Source: Erythrobacter sp.
GTDB taxonomy: Bacteria; Pseudomonadota; Alphaproteobacteria; Sphingomonadales; Sphingomonadaceae
NCBI RefSeq assembly: GCF_011765465.1
Contig: NZ_CP050265.1
Span: forward strand, 1,116,001-1,180,000
Direction of reading: 5' to 3'
Length of the DNA stretch: 64,000 nucleotides
Each line of letters begins with the position of its first letter. Position 1 is the first letter of the stretch. The translations under genes were made by a program, and so were the position numbers. Below, piece by piece: positions 39,825 to 49,658 of the stretch. The notes beneath the pieces were generated by a model. The model ran no database searches. It worked only from the letters and a program-made list of their open reading frames with translations, and was not told where the DNA came from.

Positions 39825-41069
39825 ATGGGCCGGATCGAGACCTTCCCCATTGCGGGCATCAGCCTCGCGGCCGTGACCTTCGTCGCGCTGCTGCTGCTCG
39901 GCATCGATCCCGTGGTGTCGCTCGCGGTGCTGGCGGTCTGGGTCGGCTCGCTGCTCGTCGCCACGATTCGCCCGCCCGAGCCGCCGACCGTCACGGTCGA
40001 GAAGAAATTCACCGTCGAATCGATGCGCGACCTGATCGAGAATTCCTCGATCCCGCTGCTTGTGACCGAACAGGGCGCGATCGCGCTCGCCAATCGCGCG
40101 GCCCGGCGGATGCTCGGCCAGCACATCGTCGGTCAGGACGCGCGCGTGATCTTCCGCCAGCCCGAGGCGATCACCCTGCTGGGGCGAAACCGCAACGGAC
40201 AGGCGATCGTGCGCGGGCTCGTGCGTCGGCAGGACATCTGGCAGATCAACCGCCAGGCGATCGACGAAAAGCTAGCGGTGATCGAGCTCATCAACCAGAC
40301 CGCCGAAGCCGACATTTCCCGCGCGCACACCGATTTCGTCGCCAATGCGAGCCACGAACTGCGTACGCCGATGGCGGCGATCCTGGGCTATGTCGAAACC
40401 CTGCGCGAAAGCGGGGAAAGTCTCGATTCGCCCACGGCGCAGAAATTCCTCGCCACGATCGAGCGAGAGGCGAGGCGGTTGCAGAGCCTCATCAGCGATC
40501 TCATGAGCCTCTCGCGGGTCGAGGCGGAAAAGCACGATCCCCCGCAGGAACGCATCGAGCTCGCCCCGCTGGTCGAACGCGCCGCGCGTGAGGGCGCCGG
40601 GCCGGACCGGACCGAGCGCCTGCGACTGGAATTCAGCGCCGCCCCGGTCGTCCACGGCGACCGACAGCAGCTCGAACAGGTGGTTCGCAACCTCGTCGAC
40701 AATGCGCTCAAATACGGCGCGCACGATGCGCCGGTTCGGGTCGTGCTCGACCTCTCGCGCGAAAACCAGGCGCGGCTCGTGGTGATCGACCGCGGCGAAG
40801 GCATCGCGCCGGAACAGATCCCGCATCTCACCCGCCGCTTTTACCGCACCGATCCGGGGCGCAGCCGGGCGTCGGGCGGGACCGGCCTGGGCCTTGCTAT
40901 CGTCAAGCATATCGTGGAACGCCACCGCGGGCGGCTCGACATCGAAAGCGCGCTCGGCGAAGGGACCAGGGTATCGGTCCGCATCCCGCTGGCCGAAACC
41001 GAGGAGCGCGCGAAGCAGGCGGAGGATACCCCGGCGAACGAACCGCGCGAGGCGCAGGAGATGTCGTGA
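39825..41069 (+). CDS. phoR: phosphate-regulon sensor histidine kinase PhoR
   Basis: A 414-residue membrane kinase with two N-terminal transmembrane segments (about 10-48), a PAS-like region (about 65-160), a DHp domain with phospho-acceptor His177 in FVANASHELRTPMAAILGY, and a HATPase domain (NLVDNALKYG; RGEGIAPEQIPHLTRRFYR; SGGTGLGLAIVKHIVE). It heads phoR-pstC-pstA-pstB-phoU-phoB, which identifies it as PhoR; it phosphorylates PhoB under phosphate limitation. The Glu/Ala-rich C-terminal tail beyond the kinase core is about 25 residues. Confidence 0.93.
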   Translation: MGRIETFPIAGISLAAVTFVALLLLGIDPVVSLAVLAVWVGSLLVATIRPPEPPTVTVEKKFTVESMRDLIENSSIPLLVTEQGAIALANRAARRMLGQHIVGQDARVIFRQPEAITLLGRNRNGQAIVRGLVRRQDIWQINRQAIDEKLAVIELINQTAEADISRAHTDFVANASHELRTPMAAILGYVETLRESGESLDSPTAQKFLATIEREARRLQSLISDLMSLSRVEAEKHDPPQERIELAPLVERAAREGAGPDRTERLRLEFSAAPVVHGDRQQLEQVVRNLVDNALKYGAHDAPVRVVLDLSRENQARLVVIDRGEGIAPEQIPHLTRRFYRTDPGRSRASGGTGLGLAIVKHIVERHRGRLDIESALGEGTRVSVRIPLAETEERAKQAEDTPANEPREAQEMS

Positions 41070-41193
41070 GCGGAGTGTCTTATTTCTTCAACATGGGGTC
41101 GCCAAAGGGCAGGGGTTAAGAACCCGGGCGGTTCCGCCAGGTCGATTCCCCCTTAGCCGGACAGCCCCAAAAAGGGCCCAACAGAGTCGTTTG

Positions 41194-42579
41194 ATGTCGC
41201 CGATCACGCTTATCCTGATTGCCATCGGGCTTGGCCTTGCAGGCTGGCTGGCGGGGCGCGCGCGGGCGTGGGCGTTCCAGAACGCCGACCCCGGCCGCCG
41301 CCCGGTCGCCCGGCCGGTCTATCATGCATGGTATGTCGCCTTGTGGATCGTGCTTCCGCTGGTCGCATTCATCGCCCTGTGGTCGGCGGTTGCGCCCTAT
41401 TTCGTGACGCAAAGCGTGCTCGCGAGCCCCGCCGCGGCGAATCTGCCCGCATTCGGGTTCGAACGCGAGGCTTGGCTCGCCGAGGCGCGCGCGGTGGCGA
41501 AAGGCAATGCGCCGGGCGTCTTCAACGACGGGGCCGAAGCGCTCATCGAACCCTATCGCGAAGCGATTTCGCGCTACAACCTGATCGGGATCGCCATCGC
41601 GCTGGTCATCGCCTTCGCCGGCGGCGCGTGGTCCTACCTCAGGGTTCGGCCCGATTTCCACGCCCGCACAAGGGTCGAGCGCAGCGTGCTGGGCGTGCTG
41701 CTGCTCGCCTCGCTGGTGGCGATCCTGACCACTTTCGGCATTTTCGTAAGCCTCGTGTTCGAGACCGTGCGCTTTTTCGGCATGGTTTCGCCGTTGGATT
41801 TCCTCTTCGGGACTTTCTGGAACCCCGACCCGATGAGCAATCCCGAAAACCCGGATGGGTCGCGCTACGGGGCGATCCCGCTGTTCTGGGGGACGATCTT
41901 CATCGGCGCGATCATCGCCATGATCGTCGCGATCCCGCTTGGCCTGATGAGCGCGGTCTACCTCACACAATATGCCGACCGGCGGGTGCGATCGTGGGTC
42001 AAGCCCATGCTCGAAATCCTCGCGGGCGTGCCCACCGTGGTCTATGGCTATTTCGCCGCGCTGACGGTTGCGCCCGCCTTCCGCGATGCGGCAGTGGCGC
42101 TGGGCATGACCAATGCATCCACCGAAAGCGCGCTTGCCGCCGGCATCGTCATGGGCATCATGATCATCCCCTTCGTCTCCTCGATGGCTGACGATTCGAT
42201 CGCCGCCGTGCCCGGCGCGATGCGCGACGGGAGCCTTGCGATGGGCGCGACCCAGTCGGAAACGATCAAGAAAGTGCTCTTCCCCGCCGCCCTGCCCGGC
42301 ATCGTCGCGGGGGTGATGCTCGCGGTCAGCCGCGCGATCGGCGAGACGATGATCGTCGTCATGGCCGCCTCGACCGCGGCGAACCTTTCGGCCAACCCGT
42401 TCGACCGGATGACCACGGTCACGGTCCAGATCGTCAAAATGCTCACCGGCGAAGGCAGTTTCGACCACCCGGCGACGCTCAGCGCCTTCGCGCTTGGCTT
42501 CGTCCTGTTCCTGGTCACTCTCGCGCTCAACATCGTCGCCCTGCGCGTCGTCAAGCGGTTCCGCGAAGCCTATGAGTAG
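41194..42579 (+). CDS. pstC: phosphate ABC transporter permease PstC
   Basis: Membrane subunit of the high-affinity Pst phosphate importer, 461 residues, much longer than the E. coli protein (about 320). The extra length is N-terminal: two hydrophobic segments enclose a periplasmic stretch, before the permease core with VPTVVYGYFAALTVAP and the EAA-like loop PGAMRDGSLAMGATQSETIKKVLFPAALPGI. Long PstC forms are usual in sphingomonads. The ATG at 41194 follows a 124-bp gap after phoR and has only a weak ribosome site. The substrate-binding protein PstS is not in the window. Confidence 0.93.
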   Translation: MSPITLILIAIGLGLAGWLAGRARAWAFQNADPGRRPVARPVYHAWYVALWIVLPLVAFIALWSAVAPYFVTQSVLASPAAANLPAFGFEREAWLAEARAVAKGNAPGVFNDGAEALIEPYREAISRYNLIGIAIALVIAFAGGAWSYLRVRPDFHARTRVERSVLGVLLLASLVAILTTFGIFVSLVFETVRFFGMVSPLDFLFGTFWNPDPMSNPENPDGSRYGAIPLFWGTIFIGAIIAMIVAIPLGLMSAVYLTQYADRRVRSWVKPMLEILAGVPTVVYGYFAALTVAPAFRDAAVALGMTNASTESALAAGIVMGIMIIPFVSSMADDSIAAVPGAMRDGSLAMGATQSETIKKVLFPAALPGIVAGVMLAVSRAIGETMIVVMAASTAANLSANPFDRMTTVTVQIVKMLTGEGSFDHPATLSAFALGFVLFLVTLALNIVALRVVKRFREAYE

Positions 42580-43858
42580 CACGCCCCTCAGCCCCGACAT
42601 GGCGGCCATGCCCGCCAGCGAGCGTCCGACGCGCACCGCCGCCTTCGAAAAGCGGCTGGCGAAGCGTTACCGTGCCGAGCGCAATTTCAAGGCGCTCGGC
42701 ATCGCCGCGATCGCCTTTTCGATTGCCGCGCTGGTGTTCCTCCTCGGCAATATGCTGGTGAACGGCATCCCCGGACTCCAGCGGGCCGAACTCGCGGTCG
42801 AGATCGATTTTGCCGAAGCCGGCGTGACCGGGGACGAGATTTCGCTGAAGGCGCCCTCGGCTATGCAGGTGCTCGAAATGCAGGGCTTGCCCGCAGTGGT
42901 CGAGGTCTATGCCGAACGCTCGCTCGGCGAGGAAGGCGCGCAGCAGGTCTACCAGGACGCCTGGCGCGACGTCGCCCGCGCGCTGACCGAGGACCCGGCA
43001 CTGGTCTACGGCAAGACGACGATCTGGCTGCCCGCCTCCTCCGACCTTGCCTCCGGTCTCAACGATGAGGGATCGCCCGAAATGCAGGCTCTGGCCGACC
43101 GGCTCGAGGCCGAGGGCAAGCTTGCCAAGAACTGGGACTGGGGCTTTTTCGCCCGCTCGGACGCGACGAGCCCGCAGATGGCGGGCATCTGGGGCGCGCT
43201 AAAGGGTTCGGTGCTGACCATGCTGGTGACTTTCGCGCTGGCCTTTCCGATCGGGATTCTCGCCGCGCTCTACCTTGAGGAATACGCGCCCAAGAACCGC
43301 TGGACCGACCTGATCGAAGTGTCGATCAACAACCTCGCCGCGGTTCCCTCGATCATTTTCGGCCTGCTCGGCCTCGCGGTGTTCCTGACCGTGTTCCCGA
43401 ACCTGCGCTCGACGCCGATCATCGGCGGGATGACGCTGGCGCTGATGACCATGCCCGTCATCGTCATTTCGGGCCGCAACGCGATCAAGGCGGTCCCGCC
43501 CTCGATCCGCGACGGGGCGCTCGCGGTGGGCGCATCGCCGGTGCAGGTCGTGTTCCACCACGTCCTGCCGCTCGCCCTGCCCGGAATGCTGACCGGCACG
43601 ATCATCGGCATGGCCCGCGCGCTGGGCGAGACGGCGCCGCTGATCCTCATCGGGATGCGCGCCTTCGTCGCCACCCCGCCCGATGGCTTTACCGCGCCCG
43701 CCACGGTATTGCCGATGCAGATCTTCCTATGGTCGGACGAAATCGACCGCGGCTTCGTCGAGCGCACCAGCGCGACGATCATCATTCTCCTGCTGTTCCT
43801 CCTCGCGATGAACGGCATCGCCATCTACCTGCGCAACAGATTCGAGAAGACCTGGTGA
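42572..43858 (+). CDS. pstA: phosphate ABC transporter permease PstA
   Basis: Second Pst membrane subunit, 428 residues. After the first transmembrane helix (about 37-57) there is a periplasmic insertion of about 150 residues rich in Glu and Ala, then the permease core: [20 protein letters not shown] and the EAA loop [31 protein letters not shown]. The start overlaps the end of pstC by 8 bp and the 3' end shares GTGA with pstB, so the three are translated in series. Confidence 0.94.
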   Translation: MSSTPLSPDMAAMPASERPTRTAAFEKRLAKRYRAERNFKALGIAAIAFSIAALVFLLGNMLVNGIPGLQRAELAVEIDFAEAGVTGDEISLKAPSAMQVLEMQGLPAVVEVYAERSLGEEGAQQVYQDAWRDVARALTEDPALVYGKTTIWLPASSDLASGLNDEGSPEMQALADRLEAEGKLAKNWDWGFFARSDATSPQMAGIWGALKGSVLTMLVTFALAFPIGILAALYLEEYAPKNRWTDLIEVSINNLAAVPSIIFGLLGLAVFLTVFPNLRSTPIIGGMTLALMTMPVIVISGRNAIKAVPPSIRDGALAVGASPVQVVFHHVLPLALPGMLTGTIIGMARALGETAPLILIGMRAFVATPPDGFTAPATVLPMQIFLWSDEIDRGFVERTSATIIILLLFLLAMNGIAIYLRNRFEKTW

Positions 43859-44643
43859 CTGTCATTCACGAGAACATGGAAGACGAAAGCGCCAAGATGA
43901 AGGCGCGGGGCGTCTCGGTCTATTACGGGGACAAGAAGGCGATCGACGACGTGTCGATCGACATCTCGCCCGATTACGTGACCGCCTTCATCGGGCCTTC
44001 GGGCTGCGGCAAATCCACCTTCCTGCGCTGTTTCAACCGCATGAACGACACGATCCCGGCCGCCCGTGTCGAAGGTTCGATCGAACTCGAAGGCGAGAAC
44101 ATCCTGGGCGATGCGATGGACGTGGTGCAGCTGCGCGCCCGGGTCGGCATGGTGTTCCAAAAGCCCAACCCCTTCCCCAAGTCGATCTACGACAACATCG
44201 CCTACGGCCCCAAGATCCACGGGTTGGCCGAAAAGAAGGCCGATCTCGACGTGATCGTCGAACGCTCGCTGACGCGCGCCGGGCTTTGGGACGAGGTCAA
44301 GGACCGGCTTAACGATTCGGGCACGGCGCTGTCGGGCGGCCAGCAGCAGCGCCTGTGCATCGCGCGCGCCATCGCGGTCGACCCCGAGGTCATACTGATG
44401 GACGAGCCCGCCTCGGCATTGGACCCCATCGCCACGGCCAAGATCGAAGAACTGATCGACGAACTCTCGGGCCGCTACGCCATCGTCATCGTGACCCATT
44501 CGATGCAGCAGGCGGCGCGGGTCAGCCAACGCACGGCTTTCTTTCACCTCGGAAAGATGGTGGAATACGGGCCGACTTCAGACATCTTCACCAATCCCAT
44601 CGAGGAGCGGACGAAGGACTATATTACAGGACGCTACGGCTGA
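43855..44643 (+). CDS. pstB: phosphate ABC transporter ATPase PstB
   Basis: ATPase of the Pst importer, 262 residues from the GTG at 43855. Walker A GPSGCGKS is at 47-54, the Q-loop is in [17 protein letters not shown], signature LSGGQQQR starts at 159 and Walker B is [12 protein letters not shown]. The GTG overlaps the pstA stop codon, indicating coupling; the ATG at 43876 would give 255 residues and is the alternative. The ending [10 protein letters not shown] is typical of PstB. Confidence 0.96.
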   Translation: MTVIHENMEDESAKMKARGVSVYYGDKKAIDDVSIDISPDYVTAFIGPSGCGKSTFLRCFNRMNDTIPAARVEGSIELEGENILGDAMDVVQLRARVGMVFQKPNPFPKSIYDNIAYGPKIHGLAEKKADLDVIVERSLTRAGLWDEVKDRLNDSGTALSGGQQQRLCIARAIAVDPEVILMDEPASALDPIATAKIEELIDELSGRYAIVIVTHSMQQAARVSQRTAFFHLGKMVEYGPTSDIFTNPIEERTKDYITGRYG

Positions 44644-45311
44644 TGGGCGAACATACGGTCAAGGCCTTCGATGAGGACATCACCCGGCTTCGCGGCCTGA
44701 TCGCGGAGATGGGCGGCCTTGCCGAAGTGGCGATCGCCGAAGCGCTCGACGCGATGGTGCGCGGCGACGTCGAACTGGGCGACCGCGTGGTCGCTCGCGA
44801 CAAGAAGATCGATGCGCTGGAAACCGAGGTCGACAAGCTCGCGGTCCGCATCATTGCCCTTCGCGCGCCCATGGCGGACGACCTGCGCGAGGTCATCGCG
44901 GCGCTCAAGATCGCGGGGGTCGTCGAACGGATCGGCGATTATTCGAAGAACATCGCCAAGCGAGTCGGCATGATCGAGGGGCGCGACCGGTTCGAACCGC
45001 TTACCCTGCTTCCCGCCATGGGCGAGCTGACCAGCGAGATGGTCCACGACGTGCTCACCGCCTATGCCGCGCGCGATCCCGAACTCGCGCGCGAGGTTAT
45101 CGCGACCGATGCCAAGGTGGACGCTTTCTACAACTCGATTTTCCGCAATCTCGTCAGTCACATGGTGGAAAACCCTGCGACCATTTCGAGCGCGGCGCAG
45201 CTGCTTTTCGTCGCCCGCAACCTCGAACGCATCGGCGACCACGCCACCAATGTCGCGGAGATGGTCCACTTCGCCGCGACCGGCAATTACCCGCCAGAGG
45301 ACGAACGCTGA
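44643..45311 (+). CDS. phoU: phosphate signalling protein PhoU
   Basis: A 222-residue, all-helical protein made of two repeats with the metal-binding motif E(D)xxxD: VVERIGDYSKNIAKR in the first half and NLERIGDHATNVAE in the second. It links Pst transport status to PhoR and keeps PhoR inactive when phosphate is plentiful. The ATG shares one base with the pstB stop. A GGACAA-G-TTGTCC inverted repeat lies shortly after the stop codon, before phoB. Confidence 0.96.
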   Translation: MGEHTVKAFDEDITRLRGLIAEMGGLAEVAIAEALDAMVRGDVELGDRVVARDKKIDALETEVDKLAVRIIALRAPMADDLREVIAALKIAGVVERIGDYSKNIAKRVGMIEGRDRFEPLTLLPAMGELTSEMVHDVLTAYAARDPELAREVIATDAKVDAFYNSIFRNLVSHMVENPATISSAAQLLFVARNLERIGDHATNVAEMVHFAATGNYPPEDER

Positions 45312-45332
45312 GCCCGGCCTCGCGCATTATGT

Positions 45333-45345
45333 GGACAAGTTGTCC
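45333..45345. repeat. inverted repeat GGACAA-G-TTGTCC between phoU and phoB
   Basis: A 13-bp palindrome with a single central base, about 90 bp before the phoB start. It does not resemble the Pho box. It may be a binding site for an unknown regulator or chance. Confidence 0.3.
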
Positions 45346-45435
45346 CGGCTCGTTTCATAAAACGGCAGCAAAACTGAAACATGGGGGCATTCGATCGCCC
45401 GCGGCGCTGCCGGGGCAGAATCGAGGATGAAGGCC

Positions 45436-46125
45436 ATGTCCGCTGCGAAACTGCTGCTTGTCGAAGACGATCCCGCGCTTTCCGAACTGCTCGAATACCG
45501 CTTCCAGAACGAGGGCTACCAGGTCCGCTGCACCGGCGACGGCGACGAAGCCATGGTGCTGGCGAGCGAGGACGTGCCCGATCTCATCATCCTCGACTGG
45601 ATGATCGAGGGCACCAGCGGGATCGAAGTCTGCCGCCGTCTGCGCCGCGACAAGGAAACCGCGCACGTCCCCATCATCATGCTGACCGCCCGCGAGGCCG
45701 AGGACGACCGCGTGCGCGGGCTCGAAATCGGCGCGGACGATTACATGACCAAGCCCTTTTCCCCGCGCGAACTGCTCGCCCGCGTGGCTGCGGTCATGCG
45801 CCGCATCCGCCCGGCGCTCGCCGGCGAGACGATCGAGGTCGGCGACATCCGGCTCGATCCGGTCGCGCACAAGGTCCAGCGGCGCGGCAAGTCGCTCCAG
45901 CTCGGCCCGACCGAATACCGCCTGCTCAAGTTCTTCATGGAGAGCCCGGGCCGCGTGTTCAGCCGGGGGCAGCTCCTCGACGGAGTGTGGGGCACGGGCT
46001 CGGACATCGAGTTGCGGACGGTCGACGTCCACATCCGCCGCCTTCGCAAGGCGATCGGCGTGGAGGGCGCGAAGGATCCGATCCGCACGGTCCGCTCGGC
46101 CGGCTACGCGCTCGAGGCGGCCTGA
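45436..46125 (+). CDS. phoB: phosphate-regulon response regulator PhoB
   Basis: OmpR/PhoB-type regulator of 229 residues, the same length as E. coli PhoB. The receiver domain has Glu10/Asp11/Asp12, phospho-acceptor Asp54 in IILDWMIEG and Lys106 in MTKPF. The winged-helix DNA-binding domain contains LGPTEYRLLKFFMESPGRVFSRGQLLDGVWG and ends with VRSAGYALE. I chose the ATG at 45436 since GAGG stands nine bases before it; the ATG at 45427 directly abuts that GAGG. It is convergent with dnaE2. Confidence 0.95.
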   Translation: MSAAKLLLVEDDPALSELLEYRFQNEGYQVRCTGDGDEAMVLASEDVPDLIILDWMIEGTSGIEVCRRLRRDKETAHVPIIMLTAREAEDDRVRGLEIGADDYMTKPFSPRELLARVAAVMRRIRPALAGETIEVGDIRLDPVAHKVQRRGKSLQLGPTEYRLLKFFMESPGRVFSRGQLLDGVWGTGSDIELRTVDVHIRRLRKAIGVEGAKDPIRTVRSAGYALEAA

Positions 46126-46144
46126 CCCGAGCCTGCGGGCTGTC

Positions 46145-49100
46145 CTAGTGAAAGTCGCGTGATTTCGGGATGATCCGGGCATTGCGCGGATGGCCGCGCG
46201 TGTTCGGAAGCTGGTCGATGAGGTCGCGCGGCCGGATCGCCTCGTTCTCGCCCGTGTCCGCGCGGCTCGCCGGATGCTTGTGCCCGGTGAGCGGCGCGTT
46301 GACATGGTCCGCGCGCGCGACGGGGGCGTTCAGCATATCATCCGAGAGCGCGTAGAGCGCGTGCGTCGCATCGGTCATGTGGTGGGCGATGACGTGGATC
46401 ACCTCGTCATCATATTCGACCCGGCCCCGCACTTCCATCAGCCGCGCACCCATGACGACGCGGCGCTGCTTCTCCTTCAAGTCCGGCCACACGACGAGGT
46501 TGATGACGCCTGTCTCGTCCTCCAGCGTGATGAAGCACACGCCCTTGGCGCTGCCCGGCCGCTGGCGGATGAGGACGACGCCCGCGACCTGCACCATACT
46601 CCGGAACTTGCGGTACCTGAGATCGCACGCGCGCACGAAGCCGCGATCGGCAAGGCTCGCGCGCAGGAAAGCCATCGGGTGCGCCTTCAGCGAGAGGCGC
46701 GTGGTCTGGTAATCGGCCACCACTTCCTCCGACAAAGGCATCTGCGGCAAGCGGGTCTTCGCCCGCTCCGCGCCCTCCTCCCTTTCCGCCGCCGCGCGGA
46801 ACAGCGGCAGGTCGGGCGCGGCGACAAGGCTCCTTGCATCCCACAGCGCCTGCCTGCGCGAAAGGCCCATCGAGCCGAAGGCATCCGCACTCGCGAGCCG
46901 TTCGACATGGGCCGGGCCGATGCGCGCGCGTTCGCGCAAGGCGGCGACGTCGCGGTAAGGCCCACGCTCCTCGCGCTCGGCGATGAGCTGCGCCGCGACG
47001 TGTTCTGCCAGCCCGTCGATCTGGCGCAGGCCGAGGCGGAGGGCAATGTGCCGGTCGAAGCGCCCTTCACTCACCTCCGCCGCCTCGCCGATTTCCTCCA
47101 GCGTGCAATCCCACTGCGACAGGTTCACATCCGCCGGCAGCACTGCGACCCCGTGCTCGCGCGCATCGCGCACGATCTGCGCGGGCGCGTAGAAGCCCAT
47201 CGGCTGCGAATTGAGCAGGGCGCAGGCGAAGGCCGCGGGGAAGTGGCACTTGAGCCAGCTCGAGACGTAAACGAGATGCGCGAAGCTCGCCGCATGGCTT
47301 TCGGGAAAGCCGTATTCGCCGAAGCCGCGGATCTGGTTGAAGCACCGCTCGGCGAAGTCGCGCTCGTAGCCGCGCGTCACCATGCGCTCGACCATCATGT
47401 CCTGCAGTTCGTCCACCATCCCCCGGCTGCGGAAGGTCGCCATCGCCTTTCTCAACCGGTTGGCTTCGGCGCTGGAGAATTTCGCGGCGTCCAGCGCGAT
47501 CTTCATCGCCTGTTCCTGGAAAATCGGAACGCCTAATGTGCGCTCGAGGATGCTCGATAGCTCGTCGGGCGGTCCGTGCTGCGGCGAGGGCGCGGGGATG
47601 GTCACCGCCTCCGCGCCCCGGCGGCGTTTCAGGTAAGGATGCACCATGTCGCCCTGGATCGGGCCGGGCCGCACGATCGCGACCTGGATCACGAGGTCGT
47701 AGAACTCGCGCGGGCGCAGGCGGGGGAGCATATTCATCTGCGCCCGGCTTTCGACCTGGAACACGCCGAGCGAATCCCCCTTGCGCAGCATGGCGTAGGT
47801 CTCCGGGTCCTCGCGGGGAACGCTCGCCAGCGTCAGCTTGCGGTCGTGGTGGTCCTCCAAGAGGTCGAGGCACTTGCGGATACAGGTCAGCATCCCCAGA
47901 GCGAGCACATCGACCTTGAGGATGCCCAATGCCTCGATGTCGTCCTTGTCCCACTCGATGAAGCTGCGATCCGGCATTGCGCCATTGCCGATCGGCACGG
48001 TCTCGGTGAGCGCGCCCTCGGTCAGGATGAAGCCGCCGACGTGCTGCGAGAGGTGGCGCGGCATCCCGATCATCTGCTCGGTCAGCTTGAGCACGCGGCG
48101 AAGATGCGGGTCGGTGACGTCGAGGCCGGTTTCGGCGGCGTGGCGTTCGTCGATCTCGCGGCCCCATCCGCCCCACACAGTTCGCGCGAGCGCGCCGGTT
48201 ACGTCCTCGGACAGGCCCATGGCCTTCCCCACCTCGCGGATCGCCATGCGCGGGCGGTAGTGGATCACGGTGGCGCACAAGCCAGCGCGGTGACGGCCAT
48301 AGCGACGGTAGATGTACTGGATCACCTCCTCGCGCCGCTCATGCTCGAAATCGACGTCGATGTCGGGCGGCTCCTTGCGCTCCTCGGAGATGAAGCGGTC
48401 GAACAGGAGCTGGTGCTTGGCCGGATCGACGCTGGTGATGCCGAGGCAGTAGCACACCGCCGAATTCGCGGCCGACCCCCGCCCCTGGCACAAAATCGGC
48501 GGTTCGACGCTGCGGGCGAAATCGACGATGTCCTTGATGGTCAGGAAATAGCGCGCAAGGTCGAGCTTGGCGATCAGCGCCAGTTCGCGCTCGAGCGTCT
48601 CGGTGACGCTTTCGGGCACGCCTTCGGGGTAGCGCCTTTCGGCCCCGGCCCAGGTCTCGATCTCGAGATATTCCTGCGGCGCCATGCCGTCGGGGTAGAT
48701 TTCCTCAGGGTATTCGTAGCGCAGTTCCTCGAGGCTGAAGGTGCAGGCGTCGGCCACCTCGCGCGCGGCGGCGATGGCGTGCGGCCAGCGCTCGAACAGG
48801 CGGGCCATTTCCTGCGGGGACTTGAGGTGCCGCTCGGCATTGGCGTCGAGCAGGTGCCCGGCTTCGGCGACGGTGGTCTTGTGGCGAAGCGCGGTCATCA
48901 CGTCCTGCAAGGGGCGGCGCTCGGGCGCGTGGTAATGCACGTCGTTCGTCGCGAGCAGGCCCAGCCCGTTCGCCCGCGCCAGCGCGTCGAGCCGGTCGAT
49001 CCGGGCGATGTCGTCGCCGCGGTAGAGGTAGCTCGCAGCCAAGTGGCGCATGGTCGGCAGGCCGCGCGCGAGATGCGGCAGGAGATCGGGCAGCGCGCCG

Positions 49101-49654
49101 GTGGCTGTGCCGGCGAATTCGCTCCCGTCGAGCGCGACGACATTGCTCGCCCAGGCGGGCACGGTGAAATGCTCGTCGAGGTCGCGCGGCGGCAGGAGGA
49201 TGAGCGCGCTCCCTTCGGCATGGTCGGCGAGCATGGACAGGTCGATCTCGCACACGCCCTTGTCCTGCCATTCACCTTCGAGCGTGTGCATCCGGCCTGC
49301 GCTGATGAGGCGGCACAACCGGCCATAGGCGGCGCGGTCCTTCGGATAGGCGAGGAAAGCAAGGCCCTCGACCGTCTCGATCCGCGTGCCGATGACGGGG
49401 CGCAGTTTCAGAGTCCGCGCCTCGGTGTGGATGCGGACCACGCCTGCGAAGCTGTTGACATCGGCGATCCCGATCGCGTCATAGCCGAGGGAGCGCGCGG
49501 TGAGGACAAGGTCCACCGCATCCGAGGCGCCGCGCAGGAAGCTGAAGCAGCTGGCGAGCCCCAATTCGACGAAAGGTGCGCGCGGCGGGGCCTCGATGAG
49601 GTCGGGATCGACTTCGAGACGGCGCTTTTCGGGGGTGAGCGGGGCCTCGGGCAT
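46145..49654 (-). CDS. dnaE2: error-prone DNA polymerase DnaE2
   Basis: C-family polymerase of 1169 residues used for SOS translesion synthesis with ImuA/ImuB. The N-terminal PHP domain opens ELGLASCFSFLRGASDAVDL, the DnaE2 variant of the replicative DnaE motif. The palm has PDIDVDFEHERREEVIQYIYRRYG with its catalytic aspartates. An OB-fold region (FRSMVQVAGVVLIRQRPGSAKGVCFITLEDETG) follows, and the DnaE2-specific C-terminus ends ARIIPKSRDFH. It starts five bases after udgX, so it is probably the last gene of the SOS-controlled radical-SAM/udgX/dnaE2 operon. Confidence 0.96.
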   Translation of the reverse strand: MPEAPLTPEKRRLEVDPDLIEAPPRAPFVELGLASCFSFLRGASDAVDLVLTARSLGYDAIGIADVNSFAGVVRIHTEARTLKLRPVIGTRIETVEGLAFLAYPKDRAAYGRLCRLISAGRMHTLEGEWQDKGVCEIDLSMLADHAEGSALILLPPRDLDEHFTVPAWASNVVALDGSEFAGTATGALPDLLPHLARGLPTMRHLAASYLYRGDDIARIDRLDALARANGLGLLATNDVHYHAPERRPLQDVMTALRHKTTVAEAGHLLDANAERHLKSPQEMARLFERWPHAIAAAREVADACTFSLEELRYEYPEEIYPDGMAPQEYLEIETWAGAERRYPEGVPESVTETLERELALIAKLDLARYFLTIKDIVDFARSVEPPILCQGRGSAANSAVCYCLGITSVDPAKHQLLFDRFISEERKEPPDIDVDFEHERREEVIQYIYRRYGRHRAGLCATVIHYRPRMAIREVGKAMGLSEDVTGALARTVWGGWGREIDERHAAETGLDVTDPHLRRVLKLTEQMIGMPRHLSQHVGGFILTEGALTETVPIGNGAMPDRSFIEWDKDDIEALGILKVDVLALGMLTCIRKCLDLLEDHHDRKLTLASVPREDPETYAMLRKGDSLGVFQVESRAQMNMLPRLRPREFYDLVIQVAIVRPGPIQGDMVHPYLKRRRGAEAVTIPAPSPQHGPPDELSSILERTLGVPIFQEQAMKIALDAAKFSSAEANRLRKAMATFRSRGMVDELQDMMVERMVTRGYERDFAERCFNQIRGFGEYGFPESHAASFAHLVYVSSWLKCHFPAAFACALLNSQPMGFYAPAQIVRDAREHGVAVLPADVNLSQWDCTLEEIGEAAEVSEGRFDRHIALRLGLRQIDGLAEHVAAQLIAEREERGPYRDVAALRERARIGPAHVERLASADAFGSMGLSRRQALWDARSLVAAPDLPLFRAAAEREEGAERAKTRLPQMPLSEEVVADYQTTRLSLKAHPMAFLRASLADRGFVRACDLRYRKFRSMVQVAGVVLIRQRPGSAKGVCFITLEDETGVINLVVWPDLKEKQRRVVMGARLMEVRGRVEYDDEVIHVIAHHMTDATHALYALSDDMLNAPVARADHVNAPLTGHKHPASRADTGENEAIRPRDLIDQLPNTRGHPRNARIIPKSRDFH

Positions 49655-49658
49655 GGCC

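Noticed and set aside
45312..45435. Pho box before phoB
   Set aside because: No CTGTCAT-like direct repeats with the required spacing were found here or in the gap before pstC.
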